From NCBI GenBank assembly GCA_946122785.1, contig CAMGYJ010000008.1, positions 7,899,475 through 7,963,474 of the forward strand: a stretch of 64,000 nt of DNA, in the 5' to 3' direction. The position numbers and the translations under genes are program-made. The DNA is from Linum tenue (lineage: Eukaryota; Streptophyta; Magnoliopsida; Malpighiales; Linaceae). This document shows, piece by piece, positions 48,768-58,384 of this stretch. The notes beneath the pieces are model-generated. The model ran no database searches. It was not told the DNA's origin and was given only the letters and a program-made list of their open reading frames with translations. Position 1 is the first letter of the stretch, and every line of letters starts with the position of its first letter.

Positions 48768-49122
48768 AAAACCGCACCTCCAATTCCAAGGTGCGTTTTA
48801 TAGATAAACCGCACCCTTCAGGTGCGGTTTATGATTCTGGGACAAACCGAACATTGGCCATGCGGTTGGTGTGTCTGACCTAACCAAACCGCATGGCCTA
48901 GATGCGGTCTTGTGCTGACCTAGCAAAACCGCACTTTGGGGATGCGGTTTTGCTTCTCCAAAACAAACCGCACCCTCAAAGTGCGGTTTTGGCAACACAA
49001 ATCGCACCCCCCAATGCGGTTTGCGTGTCAATTATTTTCCGACACCAAACATATAGCCATGCAGATTGACAGACGTGGGGCTGCATGACAGATGAAAACC
49101 GCACCTCTAAGGTGCGGTTTTC
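48768..49122. repeat. Array of eight ACCGCACC/GGTGCGGT hairpins
   Basis: Eight short inverted repeats share the arms AAACCGCAC and GTGCGGTTT with 3-9 bp loops. Approximate positions are 48768-48798, 48806-48831, 48844-48870 (degenerate), 48885-48909, 48925-48952, 48964-48990, 48999-49023 and 49095-49122. They end 16 bp before a TATA box and so precede the leader of the Mutator-like gene. Spacers vary in length and sequence, so it is not a simple tandem repeat. They could bind transposase or regulators, or be relics of terminal repeats. Confidence 0.85.
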
Positions 49123-49137
49123 ATTAGTGATTTTGCC

Positions 49138-49145
49138 TATAAAAG
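49138..49145 (+). promoter_or_regulatory. TATA box of the Mutator-like gene
   Basis: TATAAAAG lies just after the hairpin array. It is followed by a CT-rich leader and a leader intron (donor CTCGTAAGT at about 49247, acceptor TTTGCAG ending at 49334) directly before the ATG at 49335. Confidence 0.6.
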
Positions 49146-50159
49146 ACAGCCCGGGAAACCTCTTCTCTTCACATCTCTCCTTCTCCCTTTTGAATTTTCT
49201 GTTGTAGCTCTATATTTCTTTAGTGTTTTTGCGATTAACGTTAACTCGTAAGTTTATTTTGTATTACTTTTTATTGTGATTTGTGATTTGTGATTTTTAT
49301 GATATTAACTAAACTACGGTTTTTTTTTTTGCAGATGGCATTCCAAAAGTTCACGCTTGGCTTACGGTGGAATGGTTACACGGAAGAGACCGGAAAGGGG
49401 GTCACCTACGTCGGTGGCAATTTTCAGAAAATAAAGGTCGCTACCAGACCGATGCTTGAAGACCTCCATCAAATGTGCACTAACGTTACTTGCATGGATG
49501 GCATGAGAAGAGTTGATCGTATGGTGTACCGATATCCAAACAGAGAAAGTGGGTCATTGTGGCACGAGGAATATCTCATAACCACTCAGGATGAAGTAGA
49601 TTCCATGCTCGAATTCTTGAGGTCCAACAATCTTTCCAAAGCCGAGATGTTCGTTTACACCGTGGCGGCCGTTGGCGTTGGAGGTCATTCTGGACACGGT
49701 CAAACATCTGGTATCCATGGTGGAGGTGAATTATATGGCGATCATCCCTACCAAAGTTACCATGATCCTCATTCATATTTTCAGTACCAAGAGCAAGGTG
49801 AAGGTCATCATCAATCTTTCTCGTCATATGAAGAAGAAGTTCAACCGGACCTCCCCAACCAACTTCAGTACTACTTCCAATCAGGCAGCGGTAGTTTTCA
49901 CAACTACCATTATGGAGCTGATGAAGGTGCCTTTCATGAGCTGGATCAGATGGAAGCTGTCCTGCTAGCACCAGTTAGTGACCCCTCCGATGAAGAAGGA
50001 GAGAACAACGTCAGTGCAGACAGCTCCGACCCTCTTGAAGGTGTTGATGATTTAGGACCAGAGTCAGATGATGATGATGAGGTGGCTCGTGATCGTGTAC
50101 CAGTCCCCTACTACAATCACATTCCAGACGACAATTGGATGGTCGACAGCGACATGGAG

Positions 50160-51403
50160 GAGACAGGTTACGGTGATTACTATTTTATAGTAATCACCGT
50201 GGTTACTAAGGGCAAACTGGGTATAACAAAAAATTTATTAATGATATTTTTAATAAATTACATTTTAGGAAATTACATAAATATATTAAATACAATTTTT
50301 CTCTCTCTCTTTCTCTCAGTTCCACAATTTTTCAGCCAGATCTCTCTTCCTTCTTTTTCTCAATCTTTTCTTGATTTCGTTCATCCAAACTAATACCGCT
50401 GCAACAACAAAACAATTAATCAACACCAATCCATTAAAAAAATACTACCATTGTACAAAACATCAATACCATTCGAGAAATTAAAACACTACCATTTCAC
50501 AAAACATCAATACCATTGCAGATTTAATCAACTACCAATGCGACAAAATCAATACCAATGTAACAAAATCAATACCAATGTAATAAAATCAATACCAATG
50601 CGACAAAATCAATACCAATGCGACAAAAACACTACCACTACGGAAAAAATGACTACCATTTTAAAAAAATCACTACGAAAAAAATGACTACCATTTTAAA
50701 AAAAAAACATACCAATCCTTAAAAGATTGTTGGAGGAATCCGTTGAGCTTTCCTAGAGTAGGCTATTCAGCTCCATTATTATTTCCCAGAGGCCAAGCAG
50801 CAGTGGCTTCTCCGTTGCCGGTTCCTTCTCAGGTCTCCTAGAGTTTGTCCATACCGCCTGGTGGTCAGAGAGTTGTAGCATTGGATCCCCCACGGTAAGC
50901 GACTCAAAAAGCCGAGACAGTTGAAGAAGATTTTTTCTCCCCGTCTCTGACGCCGATCTCTCTTTTGAATGGTCAACCAGTGGCTGCCGGAGAAAGAGGC
51001 GCGGAAGGAGTCATCGGACAAGCAGGCGACGGAGGATGAAGAAGCGGAGCTGGCGGCGAAGGAAGGTGGCGACGTCGATCTCCTCTCTAAACTCAGGTCG
51101 CCGCCGAGGAAGAAGCTGGCGGACAGGGAGGCGAGAGAGGGCGGCGACCCTCAGCCTCTCGCAAACCCTAAGCCATCGTCGGGGAGGGTGAGAGATTGCG
51201 GCTACGGCGGGTTTGGCTGTAGAAGTAGGGTTAGAGAAAAATATATAGAATAATCAAGTGTGGTCTTTTTTTTCTTCCAAAATTATCCTAAGGCAATCTT
51301 AACCGTAAGATTAAAAAAAGAGGAAAGAGAAGAAAATAAATGGTGGATACTGATGTAGCCACGGTGGCTACTAGAAATCCAGTTACCAGCCTAACGCATT
51401 CCT
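50160..51403. mobile_element. Mutator-type insertion with 9-bp target duplication
   Basis: GACATGGAG occurs directly on both sides (50151-50159 and 51404-51412). Removing the insert and one copy restores an open frame (VDSDMEPLEVPIW), so the boundaries are firm. A 9-bp duplication is the Mutator hallmark. The ends carry an imperfect inverted repeat whose best block is TAGTAATCACCGTGG at the left and TAGTAGCCACCGTGG (reverse complement) at the right. It has no transposase. Inside are a 20-bp minisatellite (50541-50640) and an ORF at 50969-51253 of unknown origin, rich in Lys, Glu and Arg. Confidence 0.85.
50541..50640 (+). repeat. Minisatellite, 20 bp x 5
   Basis: Five consecutive copies of CGACAAAATCAATACCAATG with one to three changes each. 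Imperfect outliers continue on both sides as the ACTACCA motif. It lies within the Mutator-type insertion. Confidence 0.9.
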
Positions 51404-52455
51404 GACATGGAGCCGCTAGAGGTCCCAATATGGGGTCCACTCACTGGGTTTATGAAGGGCCAACAATTTGGCTCGAAGAAGGAGGTGCGGCACGCCATTG
51501 ATACCGAAGCAATGACTCGGCATTTTGAATGGCACACAACTCATTCCAACACCAAAAGGCTCATAGTTAGATGTCGTAATCATCACGAGGGGTGCAATGT
51601 TAGGATTCGGGCCATCAACAGCAAGAGATACAGCCACTGGTCATATCCCGTGCGGTGAACACACACACATGTGTGTCATCCATAACTTCCCAAAGCCATC
51701 GACAGTTGAAATCCAGGGTGGTTGCTGCGGCTATCAAGCATCTAATTGAGCAAGATCCTGACCTGAAAGTGAAAGTCATAATCGCTGACATTGCAAGTCG
51801 TTATGGTTATATGATTAACTATAAGAAGGTGTGGCATGGAAAGCAGAAAGCTCTGGCCGCCGTCTTTGGTGATTGGGAAGAATCATATGCATTCCTTCCC
51901 AGGTTAATTTTGGCATTGGAGGCGTCTAACCTTGGCACTGTTTTCTCCCCTCGATAACAAGATGAAGAGATACAACCCCCAGAGCCAGGTAACAAATGCC
52001 ATTTCAGATGACTTTTTTGGGCATTCAAGCCATCTATAGATGGTTTTGCCTTCTGTGTCCCTGTGATCCAAGTGGATGGTACATTCCTTACCGGCAAGTA
52101 CAAGGGCACTCTCCTGATTGCCAGTGGGGCGGATGAAAACAGACAAGTCTTTCCTTTAGCCTTCGCCATTGTTGAGGGAGAGAATTCTGATAGCTATGGA
52201 TGGTTTTTCCGGCAAATTCAGATCCACGTCACTAGGAGGACGAACCTGACAATAATCTCTGATCGGCACGCCGGCATTAGAGCTTCCATCTTAGGTTTGG
52301 ATCCAGCCTGGAAGTGGTCCCAAAGGTGGTGCATACGACACTTCAAGAGCAACTGGAACCATCATTTCAAACGGAGGAAGCTTGCTGATAATTTGTGGTG
52401 GATTGGTAAGCTCTCTATTGGTCGCTTAATTTTGTCAGCTAACAATATCTTGTAG

Positions 52456-53136
52456 ACGCGGTAAATGGTGCACTTGTTAGACTCTTTCTAAAGAGATGCA
52501 TGCCTAAGGAAATGAGGTTTTAAGCGATTATCATGGTCCTCCCATTTCCTGGGAAAATCGGGTTTTAAGCGATCTTCGGATCCCCCCTTTTTTTGTCAAA
52601 CAGGCTGTGTTTCTAAGGAGATGTATACCTCTCCTAAGAGTCTAACGAGAGTACCTCCGAGTTGTTCGAATTGTACTAAACTGCCGAATTATGACTAACG
52701 TACTACTTTTCTGTGTGTTCCTCAGCTGTTGCCTACCAAGAGAAAATTATGATTTTTTACGCGGTCCATTATCAATTGCCACCATAATTTTAACTCGGAT
52801 TTAAAAAATTATGAGTTTTTTTGTTGTGAGACGGTTTAGTGATTTATTAGAATTTCTTGTCATGATATGAATTTGAAATTTTTTATGGTTAATGATATTT
52901 TTCATTCTTAAATTAATGTAATATGCAAGTCTTGTATGTTATATATCATGAACGATTCTATCAACGGTTAACCAGTGAACCCTAAATCACTAAATTTTTC
53001 GGTACAACCTCTGGTCCAGTTCTGAAAACAAAGGTTATTTTAGTACATCAATGTTGATACAATTAATCAGTGTGGGTGGGTAACTTATTTTTGATAAACT
53101 TCAAAATCAATTCCTCTTCATTTTCTTATTCATTAA
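52456..53136. other. Intergenic DNA after the MULE gene
   Basis: Remnants of the transposon 3' side are likely (for example 52500-52740), but no reading frame was recognised. The second Gnk2 duplication unit begins at 53137. Confidence 0.4.
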
Positions 53137-53379
53137 GGGTGCCAACCATTACATGAGTGTTTATTATCTTAGGAAGATAGTAAACCAGACTTATATGTAA
53201 AAAAAAAAGAAAAAAAGAAGCCCTTTGCAATGGCATCACATGACCATGCTTATTATGGACTGAAAGGAAGAAAATAAACGTATAAGAAGTATACATGGTA
53301 AATTTTATGCACCCTCATGGAAATTTTGAGATGGAATTATAATACCGTACGTACCACAATTAAGTTGATGGCGGTTAAT

Positions 53380-53820
53380 TCATTGATGGGTTGATTCGAG
53401 AACCCCACCAACTCTAAAGTCGTACATCTCAAACCTCAAGTAACATCCCGCATCCCATGCCTGACCTCCCATGCGGTGGTAGCAATCCCGGTAGGCGATG
53501 AAATTCTTGGCCTCGTTAAGGCACCCGCCCGACTCCGGCCCATCATCTGCGTACCTGAAACCGTAGAGAAGAGTGGTGCCGTCGGAGCACTCCTCGGTAT
53601 TGTACCACCCACCCTTCTTCACTGGGATGTCCCCCATCAACTTATCCAGCAGAGCGAAACTACAGGTGATCCGCAAATCGTCGTCGGGGAACGACGCGCC
53701 GTTGCAAAGCCCAGTTACGGCAGCCGACACTCCGGGCGACATCACTGACAAGACCGCCGCTACCACCACCATCATTGCCTGGTGATTATATTTATTCCCT
53801 GAAGATGATGACCTCATCAT
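53380..53820 (-). CDS. Small secreted Cys-rich protein, Gnk2-like (intact copy 2)
   Basis: The gene is a single exon of 146 residues. A hydrophobic signal peptide (MMVVVAAVLSVMSPGVSAA) precedes a mature domain of about 110 residues with Cys at 39, 53, 78, 100, 113 and 126. The layout (CNGASF start, KKGGWY, YGFRYADDG, GGCLNEAKNFIAYRDC, DAGCYLRFEMYDF) resembles the Gnk2/stress-antifungal fold (DUF26) of ginkbilobin and Cys-rich repeat secretory proteins, which bind mannose and inhibit fungi. The canonical C-x8-C-x2-C triplet is not kept: only its last Cys remains, while two new Cys appear at 53 and 78. The assignment is therefore to a divergent member. Two damaged relatives flank it (47170 and 55472). 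Secreted defence or reproductive function is inferred. Confidence 0.75.
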   Translation of the reverse strand: MMRSSSSGNKYNHQAMMVVVAAVLSVMSPGVSAAVTGLCNGASFPDDDLRITCSFALLDKLMGDIPVKKGGWYNTEECSDGTTLLYGFRYADDGPESGGCLNEAKNFIAYRDCYHRMGGQAWDAGCYLRFEMYDFRVGGVLESTHQ

Positions 53821-53893
53821 TTTTTCTGATGATAGTAATTTGGTAGCTCCAGTAGTTAATGCTTAATTCCGAGATAAGCTGATAGCCTGATAA

Positions 53894-53902
53894 ATATATA
53901 TA
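53894..53902 (-). promoter_or_regulatory. TATA box of the intact Gnk2-like gene
   Basis: TATATATTT-type motif on the minus strand, about 75 bp before the start codon, next to a conserved GTCAAC on its upstream side. The same arrangement is seen in copy 1. Confidence 0.5.
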
Positions 53903-54273
53903 GTTGACGAATCCGGCGAAATATTCCAGTTCCAAGCATATAATCGCCCCCCACAGGCCACAGCTGGTTCGCCTCTGATCAGTACTATGTTTGTGGCTTT
54001 GGTGAAGAAGATTCTACACTACAGAAATAGAAAGTTTGGGTGTGCCACCATTAATAATGGCGATACGTTTAATGTGCCAGCAGGTAATAAGTCTCCCGCT
54101 CACCGTTTCCCCCCGTCTTTTCCCTTGGATTCTCGATTGGCGGCTGACTAAGTTGGGCTTTCCATTTCACTTATTTTATTGTTGTAAAATAAGAGGCAGC
54201 TAAGTGCTTAATGACTTGATGTTAATCCGGAAAGGCAATGGAGTTAGATTTAGAAGTCGATTTTGGTTAAGAG

Positions 54274-54732
54274 CAACGTTATCAATCCGCGGGTTTATTC
54301 ACTTTGACCCTGTTCCGATGAGAAAAATGGGTCGCACGCATTTATCGGGTCGACCGTTACAAGGTACCGGGTTGGAAGTCAAATTGTGTCATTTTTTTTT
54401 CTTTGGTTTGTGAAATGCACCTATTTTCCGATTTTTCTTTTCGCGTCTAACTTAATCTTTGGAATTCTAAGTTTAACATTTGAATATTGATGTTATATAT
54501 GTGTGTGTGAATTTTCACTATATGTTAGATCTAAGTACGACATGTTATTTTTGTGTAATATTATATGTTATTACTCATATGTTAGATGAGATTTGATATA
54601 ATTTATCAGGATAAATACAATATAACGACTCTTTCCATATTTCCGAGCTAAACCGGGCTAAAACGGGCGACCCATTAACCCTTGACTCAATAACTCGATG
54701 GGTCCGGGTCAGCCCGCGGGTTGACAACCTTA
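54274..54732. mobile_element. hAT MITE, 459 bp, target duplication GTTAAGAG
   Basis: GTTAAGAG flanks both sides (54266-54273 and 54733-54740). Left end CAACGTTATCAATCCGCGGG, right end (reverse complement) TAAGGTTGTCAACCCGCGGG, 16 of 20 identical. CGGGTC/GACCCG motifs fill the subterminal zones. No transposase reading frame is present. Confidence 0.88.
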
Positions 54733-55039
54733 GTTAAGAGTAAGATAAGGTAAAATTATGGGGATTAGTAATTTGGTACATAAGAGGATAGGCTACGAAT
54801 ATTTTTGAAGTTTTACCGCAATTTTATCCATGAAACTGCTTGTGATTAAAAGTTCCAAGTTTAAATTGTGTACAACTGAAAAATGATTAATATAGTCCTT
54901 ATTAATTTTTTCTATTTTAGACATTCGGTCCAGTGTTATTTTATAATAAGATTGGATATAACTGAAAAATGATTAAATGAACATATTCAAATCACAACTC
55001 TAAATTTAGCATAGAAATTCTAGCCCCAAAAGATTATTT

Positions 55040-55455
55040 GAGAATTTAGTAATTTACTAGAGCAGCTGGTGGATAAAAGGATGGACGCATAATGCAAATT
55101 GATTAGTTGATTGATTTGTCTAGTGTTGACGCTGCTCGTGTCAACAGCTACTACGGAGAGAACCTTTTCAACAATGAAACATGTGAAACTGATTTGCGCA
55201 ACAAAATAAGCGATGAATTTCTCATCGATTGATTTGCCTAGTGTTGACGCTGCTCGTTTCAACAGAATTACGAAGAGAACCTTTTCAACAATGAAACATG
55301 TGAAAACTTATTTGTGCAACAAAATAAGCGATGAATTTTTCGCCGATTGCTCAACTATTTTATTTGAAACAATGTATACTATTGGTATAGATGTGGACTC
55401 CATTATTGATGCACTCGCTAAATTAAAATACCGTCGTGTACAATTGACATTGTAA
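55040..55455 (+). pseudogene. hAT transposase C-terminal relic, with internal duplication
   Basis: The ORF at 55213-55455 reads LPSVDAARFNRITKRTFSTM followed by KHVKTYLCNKISDEFFADCS, which follows the hAT dimerisation region of the TTF-finger type (usual form LPVSTATTERSFSAMK and NRMEDEFLADSL), ending in the stop at 55455. A second, more damaged copy of the first half lies just upstream (from 55110). No element ends were recognised. The relic adjoins the broken end of Gnk2-like copy 3. Confidence 0.7.
55110..55345 (+). repeat. Tandem duplication, 118 bp x 2
   Basis: Units 55110-55227 and 55228-55345 share GATTTGTCTAGTGTTGACG and AACAATGAAACATGTGAAA with scattered changes. The duplication repeats the catalytic-end exon of the hAT relic. 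Confidence 0.85.
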
Positions 55456-55471
55456 AAAGAAACTATAGTCA

Positions 55472-55723
55472 TTATATATACAATTCTAATTTTCTAATGA
55501 AATGCGGCTCAGTGCTCTTCTGTGTTCTGGATCGGCCGCTGGGCCCAATCAAGTCAGCGAGCAAAGTGGATACACAGAGGATCCGCCGATCGCCGTCGGG
55601 GAAGGACTGGACATTGCAAATTCCGCTTACGACAGCCGACGTCGTAGGAACTCCGGGCGACATGACCAACAAGACCGTCACCACCATCACGATCATCATC
55701 ATAAGGTTGCTTGAGGAACTCAT
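55472..55723 (-). pseudogene. Gnk2-like secreted protein, truncated copy 3
   Basis: Signal peptide and first 30 residues of the mature protein match the family (SGICNVQSFPDGDRRILCVS), then similarity stops abruptly after LLADLIG (about 55545) where the sequence changes to that near the hAT relic. The remaining 20 or so codons are unrelated, so the fold is lost. Probable cause: insertion or rearrangement with the hAT relic. Promoter similarity to copies 1 and 2 continues upstream (to about 55860), with a TATATATATA box at 55775. Confidence 0.75.
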
Positions 55724-55861
55724 TCTTCTGATGATGATAATAAGGTTGCTTAGTTCCTAGCTAGCTAGCTAGCTTTATATATATACTCGACCGTTCGGGC
55801 AAATAATATTCCTGTTCCAAGCATATAGCCGCTCGCCGCAGATGGTTCGCCTATATATATG

Positions 55862-56832
55862 ATCATCAGTAAAATGAAGGTTTTGTGATTTAAAAATTTA
55901 AAAATTTATTAAATTTTTTAGAAATTATGGATTTAAGACAATTCTTTATTTGTTGAGATGTTTTGATTATGAAGCTAATGGTTTGAGATTTAGAACTGAA
56001 AATCCAAAATTATCTTACTATACTTTTTATTTGTTTGTCATAGTTATTATATGTACACAAACAAGGACAAAACATACTAATAGGCATAATACTTCCACAA
56101 TAATAATAACAATGAACATGTTAATATCTCTGAACGTTTACTAAGCATATATCAGTTACCAATTTCTTGTCTCCATTTGAATAGTAACATATATTAAAAA
56201 CCGAGAAAACAAAGCATTCCACAGTTCCCTTGCACTGACTGCAGCTTCCCAATCGAAGGCCAAGTTTAACCACGATTGGGTGTAGAATAGGATAAGCAAG
56301 TAACAAAATTATTGAACCACGGGTCTGTAGATGTACCTTACTTCGACTTAAGTTTTGTTATCGAGCCAACCAAGAATAGTGATTAAGACTAAACTAACTA
56401 CACTAACATAACCACTACCCTAATTAATTACAATTTTGGGAGATGTCTTAGGTTTGAATCCCCCTAGCTTCTCATATGGATCGATGTTTGTTACTTCCCT
56501 AGATCAATTGACTCAATACCTCAACCGTTAGGAGATAAACTCCCTCGGAGATTACCCCGGAACATCTTCGATGAATTGGTAATGATCTATTCAATCAAGA
56601 GGAATCATATACCGTCAAGAGATCGACTAAATCGACTTCCTCGGGGTTAACTCGGAACGACATATAATCAGAAGTAACCAGAATTGCAAAACAAAGGCTA
56701 TATGCGAATTGCCAAAAAATAAATCGCTACAAAGTGCTGTTACAATTATATTGGATATTGAATGGAGTTGGGCAAACACAATAGAAAAGCCCATTCCTTT
56801 GGATCCTTAGTAGCCTATAGTTTATCATAGTA
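55862..56832. other. AT-rich intergenic DNA, nothing recognised
   Basis: No coding sequence was recognised. The last 100 bp are the 3' flank of the UGT gene. Confidence 0.45.
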
Positions 56833-58293
56833 CTACCGTGCGTCTTCCTTCTTGTTACACAATTCGTCAATTAACAAGTTCAATGTTTTCCACGACGAGC
56901 CGTTCCCTTCCTCCATAGCTTTTCTAGCCTTCTTTGCATACTCCTTGGCATTCCTTCTCACTTCCTTCCCCTTTTCACCTGCCATCAACTCCCTCACTGC
57001 ATTCTCCAGCGCTCCCCGTCGTACGAACCCCGTTCTCCCCGAACCTTCCACCCTGATCCCCACCTTCACCTCCTCCGCCACCATCCTCGCATTCAACGGT
57101 TGCTCCGCCATCATCGGCCACGCCAGCATCGGCACTCCAGCACAAACTCCCTCCATCACCGAGTTCCAACCGCAATGACTCAAAAACCCTCCCACACTGA
57201 CATGGCCCAGTATCCCCCTTTGGTCCACCCATTCTCCGACTACAATCCCTCTCTCCTTCACGCGCTCCTCCAACCCGCCACCTCCCTTTCTTATCACCCA
57301 CAAGAAATCCACTTCTGAATCTTCCAAACCACGCGCTATCTCCTCCAGTTGTTCCTCCGATATCTCCGCTTGGGACCCAAACGCCACATACAACACAGAC
57401 TTCCCCTCAACCAGCTTCTCGTCCAGCCACTTAATCCAAGCCGGCTTAGGCTTAGGCTTGGCGGCTAATACGACCTCTTTCTTATCGTTGCAGACGTCGT
57501 CCACTTCAGCCAGGCAAAGAGGGCCAACGGAGTAGTACCTCTGTTTCCCGAGACCGTTCAGATGATCCGCGAAAACCGGTTCGAACTCGTAGAAGCTATT
57601 CATGATGTAACCGTAGCTTCGCGACGGAGCACCGAACGCTTTCATAACGAAATCGTAGAAGGGGCCTTTCGGGTCGAGCGATCGGGCCGACTCCTCGAAG
57701 TCGCTCTTGCAAACTCTGACCCCCGGGAACCGAGTCACGGCGATCAACTCGTCGTCGGACTCGGGGCCGAACAGGAGCCGGTCGCCGGCAACAGCTCTGG
57801 ACACGCTGGCGGCGTGATTGGACATCCCGTGGAAGACCAACCGAGGGATCCCGAATTTTTCGGCGGAGTCCTCGGTCCACCAGAGGAAGCCGTCGGAGAC
57901 CATAAAGCTCGGCCACGGCCGGAGATTTTCGAGGGCGGATTCGAAGTCGGGACGGATGCGCTCCGTGGCGAGGGCGAAGTGGGGGAAGAGGGAGTCGACG
58001 GAAGGGAGCTTGTCGGTGCTCTCGACGCCGGCGGGGATTTCCGGGATGTCGTGTGGGAAGGGGAGCTCTACTATGGAAGCGGCGGCGCCGGCGGGAAGAG
58101 AAGCGGTGATGAAGGGGCGGTTGGCGGGGGTGGTGAAGATGGTGAGAGAGATTTGGCGGCGGAGGAGGAGGCGGGCGAGGTGGAGGATGGGGATTGTGTG
58201 GCCTTTTGACATGAAGGGAATAAGCACGGCGTGACAAACGGAGTCGCCGGCTGGAATTACTTCGGTGACGGCTGCAACAACCTCCGTACCCAT
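56833..58293 (-). CDS. UDP-glycosyltransferase, UGT90A-like (copy 2)
   Basis: A single-exon 486-residue paralog of the gene at 43545. It has a 15-residue longer N-terminus, then LIPFMSKGHTIPILHLARLL (catalytic His 32), FMVSDGFLWWT, and IMNSFYEFEPVFADHLN. The PSPG box starts WVDQRGILGHVSVGGFLSHC (about residue 354), includes HCGWNSVMEG (372) and ends WPMMAEQPLN, again with final Gln. Codon use is markedly GC-rich compared with copy 1, especially in the first half, so the two copies are not a recent duplication. Between them lie three Gnk2-like genes and nested transposons. Confidence 0.92.
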   Translation of the reverse strand: MGTEVVAAVTEVIPAGDSVCHAVLIPFMSKGHTIPILHLARLLLRRQISLTIFTTPANRPFITASLPAGAAASIVELPFPHDIPEIPAGVESTDKLPSVDSLFPHFALATERIRPDFESALENLRPWPSFMVSDGFLWWTEDSAEKFGIPRLVFHGMSNHAASVSRAVAGDRLLFGPESDDELIAVTRFPGVRVCKSDFEESARSLDPKGPFYDFVMKAFGAPSRSYGYIMNSFYEFEPVFADHLNGLGKQRYYSVGPLCLAEVDDVCNDKKEVVLAAKPKPKPAWIKWLDEKLVEGKSVLYVAFGSQAEISEEQLEEIARGLEDSEVDFLWVIRKGGGGLEERVKERGIVVGEWVDQRGILGHVSVGGFLSHCGWNSVMEGVCAGVPMLAWPMMAEQPLNARMVAEEVKVGIRVEGSGRTGFVRRGALENAVRELMAGEKGKEVRRNAKEYAKKARKAMEEGNGSSWKTLNLLIDELCNKKEDAR

Positions 58294-58362
58294 AATTCTA
58301 AGTCTGTGGAGGATGTGAAAGGAGAAGAAGAGCGTTTTGGTCTTTTAGGGAAGTGAATGGTG

Positions 58363-58372
58363 TATATATATA
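58363..58372 (-). promoter_or_regulatory. TATA box of UGT copy 2
   Basis: TATATATATA lies 70 bp before the start codon on the minus strand, followed by a short GA/CT repeat. Confidence 0.5.
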
Positions 58373-58384
58373 GAGAGAGACAAG

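Larger units (their letters stand above)
49335..52455 (+). pseudogene. mudrA-like (MULE) transposase gene, disrupted
   Basis: The ATG follows a spliced leader. The N-terminal part (49335-50159) holds a beta-rich domain and an acidic linker (SDDDDEV) ending DNWMVDSDME. The frame is cut by a 1.24-kb insertion (50160-51403) and resumes at 51413 as PLEVPIWGPLTGFMKGQQFG, then SKKEVRHAID, the MuDR DNA-binding region. A frameshift at the CA-repeat near 51655 is followed by IKHLIEQDPDLKVKVIIADI and two stops (51955 and about 52010). The DDE core then starts at IQVDGTFLTGKYKGTLLIAS and ISDRHAGIRASIL (52063-52270). The zinc knuckle and SWIM end are not seen. It is a dead Mutator-like transposase. Its outer terminal repeats were not found. 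Confidence 0.85.
53137..54090. repeat. Segmental duplication unit 2 (Gnk2-like gene)
   Basis: This is the counterpart of 46877-48545, without the 660-bp hAT element. It includes the 3' flank (GGGTGCCAACCATTACATGA), the intact gene, the promoter with TATA box, and CACTACAG followed by GGCGATACGTT. Ends are approximate. Confidence 0.85.

Noticed and set aside
48768..49122. CRISPR-like array
   Set aside because: The repeats are palindromes of variable spacing in a plant nuclear transposon, with no cas genes; they do not have the constant repeat and spacer lengths of CRISPR.
57562..58209. Long plus-strand ORF of 215 codons opposite UGT copy 2
   Set aside because: It is a shadow of the GC-rich UGT coding strand with no family similarity.
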